DNA of 64,000 nt, taken from the NCBI GenBank assembly GCA_017165825.1, contig CM029393.1, positions 4,436,855-4,500,854 on the forward strand, read 5' to 3'. A program made the position numbers and the translations under genes. The notes under the pieces are model-generated. The model did no database searches and was not told the origin of the DNA. It saw only the letters and a list, made by a program, of their open reading frames with translations. Below are positions 11,201-22,411 of this stretch, in pieces (within the stretch, counting starts at the first letter, position 1; each line of letters opens with the position of its first letter). Source of the stretch: Hepsetus odoe. Lineage: Eukaryota > Chordata > Actinopteri > Characiformes > Hepsetidae.

Positions 11201-13636
11201 AACATCAGACTTACCTGAATCCTTCATGGTACTCACACTAACACTGCAATTCTCCCTGTAAATTATAACAGTAAAAACAAGTATTACCAAGTATTATTGA
11301 TTACAAAATTTCTGTATGATGTAATTATAATGTATAGTTTTATGTATTTTGTTCATTGTACACAGCTATTAAACTAGAAAGGCCAAATTTGCAGATTAGT
11401 TCTCTTGCTTACTAGCTGACATTAACTAGTGCTCCCAGCAGATGACAGGAAAAGACCAAGCTTAAACAAAAAACATTACTGAATGTTGCACTCTAATGGT
11501 TACAAACAAACATCAACTAAACAAAGTTACTCACCACTACTCTCTAATGTTGCCTATGGGTCAAGTGGTCACAGGTTCAAACCCCACCTCTTGCACTACT
11601 ATCACTGGGTCCCTGAGCAAGACCCTTAACCCTGCGTTGCTCCAGGGGGACTGTCCCTATAATGAGAACATGGAAGTCGCTCTGGATAAGAGCATCTGCT
11701 AAATGCTGCAAATGTAAATGTAATAAATGTGATTTGCTTTATTTAATATCCATGATTTGCTTAAACACAAGGTTTGCAGCTGTTAAATCATTTAAATCTG
11801 ACAATTATATAATGATTTGGAAAGGCCCAAATGGAAGAGATGTATTTTATATTTAGCTTGAGAGAAAGCCTCTCAAGCTTGAAATGTGTATCAGACCAAT
11901 CATAGCAATCCTGAATCATTACTCTCTTTAAATCATGTCAAGTTTTTCTTGCTCTCAGCAGTTCCCCCTTTGGCTGTGGGTAGCTCCTCCAGACTACCGG
12001 GACACAGGAATTCAACATCAGACTTACCTGATGTAGTACAAATAATGGGTCTTAAACTGAAAGAAATCAAATCATTACAGAAAATGATTTTCTAAACACA
12101 GAAAAAATGTACAACTTTGGTAACTCCCTGCTAAAGTAATAGAGGCTGTTAGTGCAGTTATGGTAAAGTGAGGGTTTTTTTTGTTTTTTGTTTTTTTTTT
12201 TCTTTCTTCCCCCCCCTTTCTTCCCTCTTCTGTATGAACATTGCAAGGTTTCCTAGTGTCTCAAACTTAAGGTTTCACAACCATCACAACTGGCCCATTT
12301 GCAAAGTTGCAAAGATCCTTAGGATTGCCACTTTCTCCTAATTTTAACTTCAATAACTGGGTATTTACTTGTTGACAAATATACAGTAATTAAATAATTA
12401 CTGTTAATCAGTTACTACCTTAACTACCGTCACTTCGATTTTTTTCTCTGCAGGAGGAGGAGGACCGCTATAAGGAGATGCTGAATAGGAGTGACAGTGA
12501 AAACATTGCAAGTAACTACTTCAGGAAGAAGAGGTCAACTCCACTCTTAACAGGAGATACTAGTAAGAGCCTGGGTAAGGGAAGCTCTAACATTTTCTAA
12601 CCTCATTTATGTAATAAATTCTCCTTTGGTCTTTGTGCATAAATTTAATGTCAATTTACTGTAGCTTTCTGCAAAAGTCAAAGGGGTAGGATATTATAAA
12701 CCCTGCTGTTTCACAATTGGACACTCTTAGAAATAAAGGTGACAAAAGGCTTGTTCACAAGGACACTGAATAACCATTTTTGTTGTTCTAAAGAACCTTT
12801 CAATAAATGGTTTTTTGAAGAATTTTTAAGGTCAATTTGAAGAATCATTCACACAATATAATCCTTTTTTTTCCAAATAGTTTAATTGGTAAAGAACAAT
12901 TCATTTGAACTTTCTTTTAGAGTTTTAAAAGGATTTTTTCTTCTATGGCACCACCTTTTTTAAAGAATGTAATTCTAAGATAAGTTAATAAATAGAATCT
13001 AATGTGGACCCTGTGTATGCATAGTAATGTGCCTTTTTAAAATGTTGAGCCCTTTGTGTGCTGCAGTTATTTAACACTAAGGCTTCAGACAAACTTTTTT
13101 GTGATTTAATAACAAAAGCAGTTGAGTAGTTACTCAAAAAGTAATCCATTACAAAGTACATCCCAGAAACTGAAATGACAATTTTTTATTTTCTTATTGT
13201 TACCTGGAAAAAATCAGAACTACTTCAGAATTCAATAGGCCTTTGAGTTACTTTGAGAGAATTAGGCAGTCATGGTGACCATTGTTTAAAAGGTATGACA
13301 CGATCCCTGCCTTATGCTTGATTAAAATCATGAACGGCTTTTGCTGTGTTTAAGCCTAGCAATCAGGTAGTAGAACAGCTCCCCCAATTATTAAACTAAA
13401 AGCGTCCCACTCATCTGTCTTTACAACTTTATGTAATTTTATCCATGCAGTCACACTGGGCTGGTTCCTTTGTGACAGATGATTATTCTACTGCAACAGG
13501 TAATGCATCGTCTCACCAAACATCCAGTGACCCCAACCTTGCAGCTGAGGCCATCCTGCCCCGTCCATTTCGCCTCGAGTCTCTTGGGATCATGCCGGTC
13601 AATGGCAAAGCCAGGCGCAAGAAGAGCAAAACGTAG
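4700..13636 (+). CDS. kif17: Kinesin family member 17 (homodimeric kinesin-2 motor)
   Basis: Fourteen coding exons join in phase to 802 codons plus stop: 4700-4930, 5129-5275, 5942-6043, 6393-6582, 7014-7466, 8366-8466, 8646-8802, 8933-9009, 9155-9258, 9460-9688, 10663-10921, 11149-11228, 12454-12574, 13479-13636. The ATG opens MASEAVKVVIRCRP, the KIF17 N-terminus. The motor domain spans about residues 1-335: P-loop GQTGSGKS (91-98), switch I NKDSSRSHS (204-212), switch II LVDLAGSE (238-245), and RYANRAK (327-333) near its end. Neck and coiled coils follow (about 375-460 and 521-680). The tail carries EEEDRYKEML and SDSENIASNYF, and ends in ARRKKSKT, a basic cluster at the place of the KIF17 ciliary-entry signal. 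The protein is shorter than the roughly 1030-residue human one. KIF17 moves cargo along microtubules in cilia and dendrites. The last exon uses the acceptor at 13478; one at 13450 would break frame. A near-identical second exon 12 lies at 11962-12032. Confidence 0.95.
8258..8290. repeat. (TTTA)n microsatellite in kif17 intron 5
   Basis: About eight tandem TTTA units, shortly upstream of the exon 6 acceptor at 8365. Confidence 0.85.
9816..10110 (+). mobile_element. Tc1/mariner relic in kif17 intron 10
   Basis: A short decayed reading frame reads HRRQAVIVCKGCATKY and then stops, the usual C-terminal end of Tc1-like transposases. The non-coding sequence after it (motif GTCTGGAATGTGCA, then GAATTGCCTGATTT) recurs at about 17926-17970 next to another transposase remnant, so both are copies of one family. 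Boundaries are approximate and the element is dead. Confidence 0.6.
11065..11218 (+). repeat. Left copy of a tandem duplication carrying kif17 exon 12
   Basis: This 154 bp segment recurs at 11878-12031 without gaps (offset 813). I count three differences, all C/T. Each copy contains the polypyrimidine tract, the acceptor (NAGNAG type) and the start of the exon. The copies diverge right after ACTTACCTGA, so the two exons end differently and have different donors. The interval between them holds a SINE. Confidence 0.9.
11541..11725 (+). mobile_element. tRNA-derived SINE between the two kif17 exon-12 copies
   Basis: A box B-like GGTTCAAACCC is followed by ACTGGGTCCCTGAGCAAGAC and ends with the tail CTCTGGATAAGAGCATCTGC. 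The same body and tail occur in this window at 27935-28126 (+) and 31775-31968 (-). It inserted in what is now the spacer separating the duplicated exons. Confidence 0.75.
11962..12032 (+). CDS. kif17: Candidate alternative kif17 exon 12 (exon 12b)
   Basis: This exon reads VPPLAVGSSSRLPGHRNSTS and then DLPD, the same peptide as exon 12a up to DLP. It has an intact acceptor (CTCAGCAG) and a possible, weak donor GTAGTA at 12033. Like 12a it enters in phase 1 and leaves in phase 0. Using 12b instead of 12a gives 799 residues. Including both (80 + 71 nt) or neither would shift frame, so a functional mRNA can contain only one. The donor of 12a (GTACTC) is also weak. Which copy is used, or whether they alternate, cannot be told from sequence. 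Confidence 0.55.
12721..12980. mobile_element. MITE-like inverted-repeat element in kif17 intron 13
   Basis: The segment starts ACTCTTAGAAATAAAGGTG and ends with a diverged reverse complement (CCACCTTTTT...AATTCTAAG). Inside are AAAGAACC-type motifs often seen in teleost non-autonomous repeats. No coding capacity. Family not identified. Confidence 0.45.
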
Positions 13637-15592
13637 ATCCTCTTTGATGGCAACTGATCTTCCATCTTCGTGAGAGAGCAAGCAGCTGACCTTTGCATAC
13701 TTCCAATGTCCCAATACACAGACTAGAACAGTAGTGCTGCTGCTAAAAACTAAGTGTTTTTTAAATTGCATTTTTGTAGATTTATACTACAATATGGTAA
13801 ACTAATTAACACTGTACCACTGTGGATTTGTGAAATGTAATTCTTATACTTCTTAAAATCAACACTACCTATTGATATGAACTTCCACTAGTATTTTGCT
13901 ACCCATTATGTGAATGGATCAATTAAATGAATATTATTTCTGTAAGGTCATTTTTTTTATTGCTCTTTTTAAATAATTTTTTTAAAGCTTTATTACCTTT
14001 TTAATTTTTTCATTATTACCTTTTAAACTAAAAAAAAAAAACTTGCTGTAAAGGGAAACTAAGGGTCAGATGTGAAACTTGCATCCAGTTCCATATAAGC
14101 AGGACAAGAGACACAATGTAAACCTAATTATCAGCATTTATTCACTGTTTGGTGTTTTGTGAATTCTGTCTAAATCATTACTCCACTTTTTGGGGGTATT
14201 CATCATTACTAATTTTATCCAAATGGCATAAATGATCATTTCAAACGCTCAGATTTATAGAATATAAGAGTAGCCATGCCGATATTGCGGAATGGTCCCG
14301 TAACACAATGAGCCTGAATCCAAAGCCCCATGTTTAAGGTGGTAATTCTGTAAACTTGTTTTCTCTCCAAAATATTACTTAAACTTTGCTTCACAAATAT
14401 GTTAACCCGGCATTCTACTCCATTTAACCCTGCCCTCTAAGAATGCAGATTACATCTATTGGCAAAGTGTTCTCTTGTGCCCTGTTGCGTCCCGTAATCC
14501 TGTCACTTTTGAAGAGATATAGTACTCAGGATGCAAAGGTCTTAATAAAAAACTTTTTTAAAAGCCGTAATACTCACAATAGCAACTAACATCACCTAAA
14601 TATGACAGTTGTGCTGTAAAGTGAAGCAGAGTCAAACTTTGAATAAGCAATAAGCCACTCAATGCTGTGTATTAGAGTAGTTTTATCATGGTTAAGGGCA
14701 TGGAACTATAATGTTCTGTAATTCATTTATTTTTTTAAAATCATTGCCATTTATACTGGTCGTAATAAACAATTCAGATAAAGATTTTTAATAATTTACA
14801 TCATTAATATAGAAATCAAATGATGTGTTTGGCCACAAGCATGTACTGATTATTTGAACGTCATGAATGGTCAATTCATTAAGGCAAGTTACATTTCCCC
14901 AAAGCCATACTAAGATTAATGGGTAATGAATCAAAGAGGTAATGTGAACAGTGGCCTTTTGTTTGAGTGTGGTCAGGTGTTGGTCAAAAAAAAAAGAGAT
15001 AATCTGATAATCCACCCAGTGCTGACTATACCCTCATTCACTTAGTGGGTAAGATGAGGAGTCTGACTGATAGGTGATCTTTTGGAGAGTAGTGTGCACC
15101 AAAAGATATCCATGATTTGTCCAGGGTAGCAGCATTCAACATTCAGAGCAGCAGACTGTGGGTCTATTCATGCGCAGGTGCAGGTTACACTGAAGCAAGA
15201 ATTTTAGAAACTATGTGAATAGATTTGCTGTGTCATTGCATGACTTAGAATTCACACAAGAGGACATGACTGGAACAGGATTACATAAATATATCTGGTC
15301 GACAGGGGTCAAACTGACATTTAACGAGCCCAAGAAAGCACTTCATCACACTCACACATGCCAAAACAAAATATTAATAAATTATAATGTAATAATAAAG
15401 AGAAATAATAAAAAAGAAAAACTATCTTAAAATGAAAAACAAAACACTAGATTTAAAGAAGCCTATAATTTTGAATCTGGATCAACCAAAGGCATTAAGG
15501 TGATTCTCTGTTAAAAATCTAAATTGTGAAAAAGATAGGTCGGCATTCAAAAGAAAAGGTCTTCTGTTCTTTGCTGCTAAAAGTTAGCAGCG
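13637..15592. other. kif17 3' UTR and convergent spacer to C1orf116
   Basis: This is the tail-to-tail interval between kif17 (+) and the C1orf116 homologue (-). A possible kif17 poly(A) signal, ATTAAA at 13922-13927, is followed by a T-rich stretch. On the minus strand a candidate AATAAA lies at 14731-14726. I see no other gene or recognisable repeat. Confidence 0.4.
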
Positions 15593-17219
15593 TTAAGTCT
15601 TTAGCAATCCTAGCTTTCTTAGAGCCTCACGACGATCTTCTCCTATGTTGGGAACTTTCAGCATATTTAAGCCTGAAACATGCAAAGGTTTGTTGAGGAC
15701 GGTAGGGACTGTGAATGATTGTGCTGATGCTTGAGCTTTCCCAGTAGATAATGGAGTTGTATCCATCTGGATGTTGGAGTTATATCTGTCTGGTAACATT
15801 GTAGGAGAGCTTTTTCTGTGATTCTGACGAGCTGAATTATCAGAATTTATACTGCTCCCCAAGCCCATTCCAGATCTCTCCAGGGTAGCTGCTTTTCCCA
15901 AAGCAGACGCATGAGAAGGAACTGTAGTTAAGTCGGTCAAGGAGCAGTGATGAAAAATGTTGCTGCTGCTTGTTGGATTCCTGATTTTTTGGTTCATAAC
16001 AAAAGCACTAGGAGGACATTGGCCATTCGGAGACTGAAAACAACTCTCAGTAGGAGAGACTTTGGTGGATGGTTTTGCATCGGATTCCTTTAAAAGTCCC
16101 AGTTTAGATAAAGCCTCAAATCTCACTTGCTCTGGTTTCATCAAGCCTACACTTTTAGGAGACGTAGATAAGCAATGCATAACAGATTCTACATTAGGAT
16201 CAGGGGAACCCTTGTTATTCAAAACAACTATGTGTGAAGGCATCTTTTTGGGCTTGGGGGCCACAGCTGGAGGATAGCTGCTCTGCTTTTGTCTGGGCTG
16301 AATGTTCTGAGAGAACAGTTGGGCTCCATCATTAGAAAAAAATTGATCTTGCTGTGAAGAAGACTGGTTTTTTCCTGAAGATACCTTCATGCGTAGTTGC
16401 ACCAGACCCTCATAGGTCAGAGGCCCCCGAGGGGACCAGCCACTCTGCAGTCCTTGATCTCTATCACTGATGCTTTTAACTGCGACTGGAGGAGGAATCA
16501 CCACTACATTAACCTCGGAAGGAAAATGAGGGCCATTCTTGTCACTCATCTCCTCTTTGGAAGCAGCAGTTCCTGGTTTAGCAATGATATGAGCATTGCT
16601 GTTTGCCAGAACAAAAGGTGTTGGAACCAGATAATTCAGGATTTGATTGTGCTCTGAGCTGCCAAACATCCTAGGATCATCTACATATTGTTTTGTGGAA
16701 TCTAAAAAAGAAAACAAAATTTGACCTTCACACCATGCTCCCTGTAAGTATATATCTTGCAAAGCAATTAAGAAAGGAAAAATGAGCAACCTTTGAACTT
16801 GCTCTGATCCATGGAAGCAGAAAGATAAGCTGCTTTCGTGGCCACATTTCCAGGGGCTGGAAGATTTTCTGCTTCATCGTTGGACAGACCACTGTCATCC
16901 TCTGTGTCTAGAGACTCAATGGTCTCCTCCAAGAACATGAGACAAGCCTTTTCTTCAGCAGAGAGATACTGCAGGCTATCATCACTCTGCAAGAGATGAC
17001 GGAAGAAATGCAACATGACTCACATCATTTGCTTTATCAAATCTGCCTAGATAAACATGATAATTGAGTTTCAGTATGAAATGTTGTATGTAGGGTGTAT
17101 TTTCATGTACTCACATGGCAAGAGTTATTGCTGACCACACTGTCACAACTCTCAGCACTGGCCATCCCTCCCCTCATGTCCATGGCAGTGCCACCAGGCC
17201 ATGTATCACTTTTCGGCAT
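15593..17219 (-). CDS. C1orf116: Specifically androgen-regulated gene protein homologue (SARG family)
   Basis: Three coding exons on the minus strand: 17219-17115, 16986-16791 and 16701-15593. They join in phase to 469 codons plus stop. The start was chosen at MPKSDTWPGG because it parallels the human N-terminus and because SCDSVVSNNS follows at the right distance; an in-frame ATG at 17183 is the alternative. Conserved blocks: LQYLSAEEKACLMFLEETIE then SLDTEDDSGLSNDE (about 40-75), VVIPPP, the APKPKKMPSHIVV block, LERSGMGLGSS, and the C-terminal REALRKLGLLKT. A second copy of that motif (RFEALSKLGLLKE) lies at about 295-306. The middle is Ser/Pro/Gln-rich and probably disordered, with no enzyme motif. 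The human protein is androgen-responsive and of unknown function. yod1 is the next gene on the same strand, the same neighbour as in human. A likely non-coding first exon lies near 20.6 kb. Confidence 0.85.
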
Positions 17220-17622
17220 TGCAAATGAATCGCCTTAACTGTGAATTACCAAAAAGTAAATACAGTGGGAAAGTGCACAAAATGATTCTAAATAGACCAC
17301 ACATATGGTCTCAAAAATCTGTTTTCATGTGTGGATCCAGACCTATTTCCCTGTTTGATAAGCTAAAGCAAGAGTTAACCATGTCATGCTTGTTGTGCAA
17401 AGAGCTATGAGGCTAAAACATAAAGATTTCTGATACTGCATGACAAAGGGTTACAAAAAACATACTGTTTGCTAAAACAAAAACACTGACATGCAAATGT
17501 ATGTTTGACTGCAGATTTGAATTCACTTACATCTCATGAAATCCAACACAAAAATGCCCATCTATTCACGCACCTCAGCCTTAAAGGCACAGTAATAAAA
17601 CAGCCTGTTCTAAAGGAAAATT

Positions 17623-18035
17623 CTTGAATGGCCAAGCCAGTCACCTGATTTAAATCCATTTGAGCATGCCTTCTTTTTTCTGAAGAGGAAACTTACAGGA
17701 ACAAGCCCCCAGAACAAGTAGAATTTGAAGATGATGCAATAGAGGCTTTGCAGAGCATCTCCAGAGATGCTTCTCAGTGCCTGGTGAAGTATATGAATCG
17801 CAGAATTGTACTTACTATGACTTTGTCCCAAACATATCGGTGCCCTGAAATAAGGTGGACTAAATATAAAAAGTGTCATTTCTACATGGAGATACGGAAA
17901 TGTACGCAAATAACTTTAACGTCTGGAATGTGCACGTTAATCACATCTGAATTGCCTGATTTCAGATTTTAGTTGAGGAGCAGAGGCAAGTCAAGAAAAA
18001 ATGTGCCTTTATCACAAATATTATGGAGTCTCATA
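17623..18035 (+). mobile_element. Tc1/mariner transposase remnant
   Basis: The reading frame EWPSQSPDLNPFEHAFFFLK is the classic C-terminal DDE-transposase signature. It runs into stops soon after. The following non-coding part matches the relic in kif17 intron 10. Dead copy, boundaries approximate, within the presumed 5' intron of the C1orf116 homologue. Confidence 0.75.
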
Positions 18036-20570
18036 GCCCTGCAAAAACAAACTTTGGACAGCAAACGTGTCTTGGCTGATCAACTATGAAAGTAAGATCA
18101 TTTTAGACTGGCTACATTTAAATTTTAGGTCAGCTTTTCATATAGGATGAGAGTAACTGGGCTTCTAGTTCTAAAGTGCAGAGGGTATAAGAGATGTATC
18201 TTGTTGTGTGCCGCGTTACCTGATTGCTACTCTGCACATATCAGGTGACTCAGATTATAGCTCACTACTCTAAGCCCTTCTAATGGGATCAGGTTCTACA
18301 TGAATGGAAGACAACGTGAATCATCGGCAAATGTAAAGATATGCAAATGTTTCTTACTGCCGAATCAGATTTTGACATGCACAAAAAGCTTGTTCCATCT
18401 TTTCTGTCACTACACACTTAATACAAATTGTTCTGTATAATACTGAAAAACAGTTTGTTATTGCGACTGTAGAATGTTTTTTTGGTGTTACCTACAAATT
18501 TAGAATTTTAAACCAATTTATTAAAAAAAAAAACCTTCTAAAGCAGTTTTTCATTCACGGAGAAGAGACATTTGACCAAGCAAGGAAACACACACACACA
18601 CAAATTCTTACAAAAGAATCCTAGAACAGCTGATTTTAGCGTATAATTATAAATTCTCATAATTGTTTTGGATTTTTGTATGTATAGTAAACATTTTGAT
18701 TCACTCAGTGTGGAAATAGTCCTTTTGAGCTTTTCAGTACTCAAGCATGCCTCAGGTAAGTCAGTCAGTTAAATGTCTGCTTATTCTTATTATTACTTCT
18801 ATGAAACAGATAAATACTCTTTATATAGAAATGTAAACGTCAATAAGATGACAACAATTTTGTAAATCAATTTCAGCCTTAATGGTTCAAACACGTTCAT
18901 TCAGTGTCAACTCTCAGGCTTCCTTGTATTTGAATATGACGTGTTTGAAGATAAGACTGTTTTTCTTTTAACCGTAAGGTAATTTTGCTTGATGTCATGC
19001 AAATGTAAAGAGAGGCCCATAAGTTGGGGTTAGATTTACAAAAAACAGAACAGCATAGTGGGCCAATATTAATATTAACAAACTTAGCACACCTGAAAGG
19101 TAAAGATCACATTGTTTTCACCTTGATAAAACTTACTGGACTGCACACCTGTTGACTGCAGATCAGGAGGGTTAATTACTTGCATGTACCTAAATCTTTG
19201 TACGGTTTTAATGGAATTACAGCAGAGGTGTGCTAACTTTTCTGAAAAGAGACAGTGTGCCTGCCAGTTCTTTTTGGGTCCCCCCAACAGAGCAGGAGGA
19301 CACCTAATCTGTTGAAGACTGAAACCTTAGCTCTGGTCCTTTGTGAATAAGCTGTGGTAAAACCAGACCCCTGATTTACACTTTTTCCTTCATCCCAGTT
19401 ATATAATTCTGAGAAAGCTGAGCTAATTATTTGCTCTGATGTTTCAGCATGTGATCGCTTTCTTTAGCATTTGGTTTTGTAATAAAAGTGTTTCAAAAGG
19501 AGGAGAAAACAACATATGAAACGTCCTGTGCTGACAGAGACTGGATGTGCATTAACTGAACCAAGAAAATCACTTTTTTATGTTTATTACTATTAAGTCA
19601 CTTATTACTCTGCTGGTTTCTTTTAATTCCTGCTTGACTTACTCAGTAAAATCATTCTTGGGCTGCTCTGTCCATCATGACTGTTGATATACGCCACCAA
19701 CAAACAAGAGCCTTTATGATTATGACCACACCACACCCTGACACAAAATATCTAGTGAGTCATTTTTTTTTTTTTTTTTATGACAGGCTTGATGAAAAAC
19801 AATTGCCCTCAACCTGGAAATACAGCTCAGAAGGAATACAATGAAAGCCTAAAGCAAGCAGAAAGACTCAAGTAAAGTGTTTCTATAAAAGCCAATGGAT
19901 GCTATAAATGCTGATGCTTCTTCAGGCATCAGCTCACATCATCTCAATCTGCTGGTTTTTTTTTTTTTTTAATTTTGCAAAAACAGGCAAAAGCCTAACC
20001 AGAGTGTCATGATTGGAGGGCAAGTTCTCGCATTGAACCCTTGTTTTCTGACCGGTTTATGACTGTATAATCATTTTACCCACTTCATTATCGTGAACTG
20101 TTACACAAGGCAGAAAGTTGACCTGTTTTATCTCTTAGTGTGTCAAACTGCCGTGCACTCCAGGCAAATCCTGACAAAGGTCAAATTTCAAGTTAAAGAA
20201 AGTGCTCCTGCTTTACCTTGGAACTATCAGTAACACTGGGGAGGGTTGGGGGGTTGCGAGGGTTATTACAGGCTTCTCATTTGTTTGAGTAACTTGGGCT
20301 TGTAGTCAGCATGATCCAAGTTAACCACCACTTTCCCTTTCACCTCAACCACAGCATGACAGCCCACTGCTGTCAAAACAAGGGGAAACATGACTGAGTA
20401 ACACATATCATTGAATAATCACCCATCTGGACTAAACTATCCTCATGAGACTAATACGGCATGTATGTATCCCTGCATAATGGTTTCAGGACTTATAACC
20501 ACTCTGTTTTAATTTGACTTCATCAGACATCAGCTTTAAAAACATGCAATAACAATGACTATGAAAAGAA
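18036..20570. other. Presumed first intron of C1orf116 homologue, no gene seen
   Basis: AT-rich sequence with short A and T runs (for example 18520-18533, 19765-19779, 19958-19971) and a short CA run near 18590. No exon-like open stretch with splice signals and no repeat I recognise on either strand. Confidence 0.35.
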
Positions 20571-20576
20571 ACTTAC

Positions 20577-20760
20577 CTGTACTGAAAATCTCCCCAGTTT
20601 AAATGAGTTTTAGTGCAAGTGTGAGTAGTGCAGCACCTGCTGTCTTCTCCAGGTGTGATTAGGAGCAAGGGATCAGTCCGTCAACATAAATCTGACCAAT
20701 CATTACAAAGCATCCACCACCCACCAGTCACCATGAGCCAATCAGCATGTAGACAACAAA
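20577..20760 (-). promoter_or_regulatory. Candidate promoter and non-coding first exon of C1orf116 homologue
   Basis: On the minus strand a strong donor (ACAG then GTAAGT) sits with its exon end at 20577, pointing to the coding gene 3.4 kb downstream. A plausible acceptor just before the start codon ends at 17239. Two CCAAT boxes lie upstream of the presumed exon (plus-strand CCAAT at 20696-20700 and 20738-20742). The exon itself is not demonstrated. Confidence 0.4.
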
Positions 20761-21959
20761 GAGCATTAACAGGGGGTGTAGCAAAGGCTCAGTTCATAAA
20801 GACTTTACGGACTTTCACTGAACTATCTTGATGAAAAGTCTTTGTTTCATTAACTATGAAGTGCACTTTGAAAGGAGGACAGAGCGATCAGAGATTGTGA
20901 CACAGCCCGAATCCCAAACTGCATTATTTGTGTGAATAACATTAATGTTTATTTTTTATTACAAGACAGATGATGCAAATGTACAGTAATGACAATAAAG
21001 ACAACAATGGTATTGTTTAGACTGCTGAACACACCTTTTACAAAGGTCAATAGATTCACTGTTTAATTTAGGAGATTCACTGAAATAAATTGGTCTGTGT
21101 TTATCAAATATTTCATTTGATTAAGTAATGCTAATATTGAATTTTGTGTGTATTGCCTTGAGACTATATTGGTTGTATTGTATTTTATTCAAATGTTAGC
21201 ATTTTGGGTAGCCTGGGTTTAGAGCTATCACTTGATGATCACCTTTGGGAAGCCATATGCAAAAAAGCCTTTCACCAGTGAACTTTAATAAATGTCTTTG
21301 ATTGAAACTTAAATTAAATTTTTGAAAAATGGATCCATTAACAGTTCAGGAAATAATGGGTAGACAGTTCACTGTGTTCTCAGTTTTGTAGGCTGTTAAA
21401 TGCGTCCTCTTAGTATGGTCCAAATCAAAAGTCCCGTCTGTCTATATGTGGTTAAACCTCATCTCGACGTCCCCTTCAAAAAAAACTATCAGAGTGGATT
21501 GGAGCCCCATATGCAAACCTATCAATATTTGGTTCCCTTTAAAATTGTACCTGCTAACAACTATTTATTCTACTCATGCTTTAGAACATACAAATATATA
21601 AAAATCCTATCTAAATTCACATATATTTAAATATATTTACCCTGAAATGTTCTGAATTGTTTGTACTTTTGGTTTTCTGTATTCCTGTTGCATCTTCCTT
21701 TGTAAGATAGCCCAAAAAAAGTAATTCAGTCAAGAAGCCACTATTTTAGGGACCTTTTAGTACATTACACATGCATTAGGGGTCCATCTGAGATTCTACC
21801 AAAGCCTGTTAATCCCAACTGGACTAACTATGCAGTGGACTATTTGGTGTTAAAACATCCTGTGAGGTAGTGTATGTAGGGCCTCAGTGTATACACAGAC
21901 CCCAAATCCCAAATACAGTTGCACTGTTTAGGTATCTATACACAGCACTACACACACAG
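20761..21959. other. AT-rich spacer, nothing recognised
   Basis: Between the presumed C1orf116 promoter and a LINE fragment. No open frame with coding character, no splice-flanked exon and no clear repeat. Confidence 0.35.
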
Positions 21960-22411
21960 ACAATTTCCAGCAAGAGTGAAGGGAAAGGTTTACAGGATGG
22001 TAGTGAGGCTATACGGTTTGGAGACAGTGGTGGTGACGGAAAGAAAGGCAGCAGAGCTGGGGGTGGCAGAGTTAAAGATGTTAAGATTTTCGTTGGGGGT
22101 GACGAGGATGGACAAGATTAGAAATGAGTATATTAGAGGCACAACTCAGGTTAGACATTTAGGAGACATTAGAGAAGGAATGTTGTGTTGGTTTGGACAT
22201 GTCCAGAGGAGAGACGAGGATTATATCGGGAGAAGGATGCTGAGGACTGAGCTGCCAGGAAAGAGGAAAAGAGGAAGACCAAAAAGGAGGTTTATGGATG
22301 TGGTGAGAGAGGACATGCTGTTTGTCAGATTGAAGGAGGAAGATGCAGAGGACAGGAAGAAATAGAGACTGTGGAGACCCCTAAGAGAATCAGCTGAAAG
22401 AAGAAGACTAC
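21960..22411 (+). mobile_element. 3' fragment of a non-LTR retrotransposon (post-RT region)
   Basis: A nearly intact frame reads VKGKVYRMVVRLYGLETVVV, then ELKMLRFSLGVTRMDKIRNE, IREGMLCWFGHVQRRDEDYI and KRKRGRPKRRFMDVVREDM, stopping at 22365. This is the well-known region after the reverse transcriptase of vertebrate LINEs, probably RTE-like. The endonuclease and RT core are absent, so it is a 5'-truncated dead copy. A more decayed relative lies at 60208-60800. Confidence 0.8.

Noticed and set aside
13445..13478. Earlier acceptor (13450) and a possible MQSHW start for the last kif17 exon
   Set aside because: Exon 13 ends in phase 1; this acceptor would give an early stop, while the acceptor at 13478 restores the conserved tail frame.
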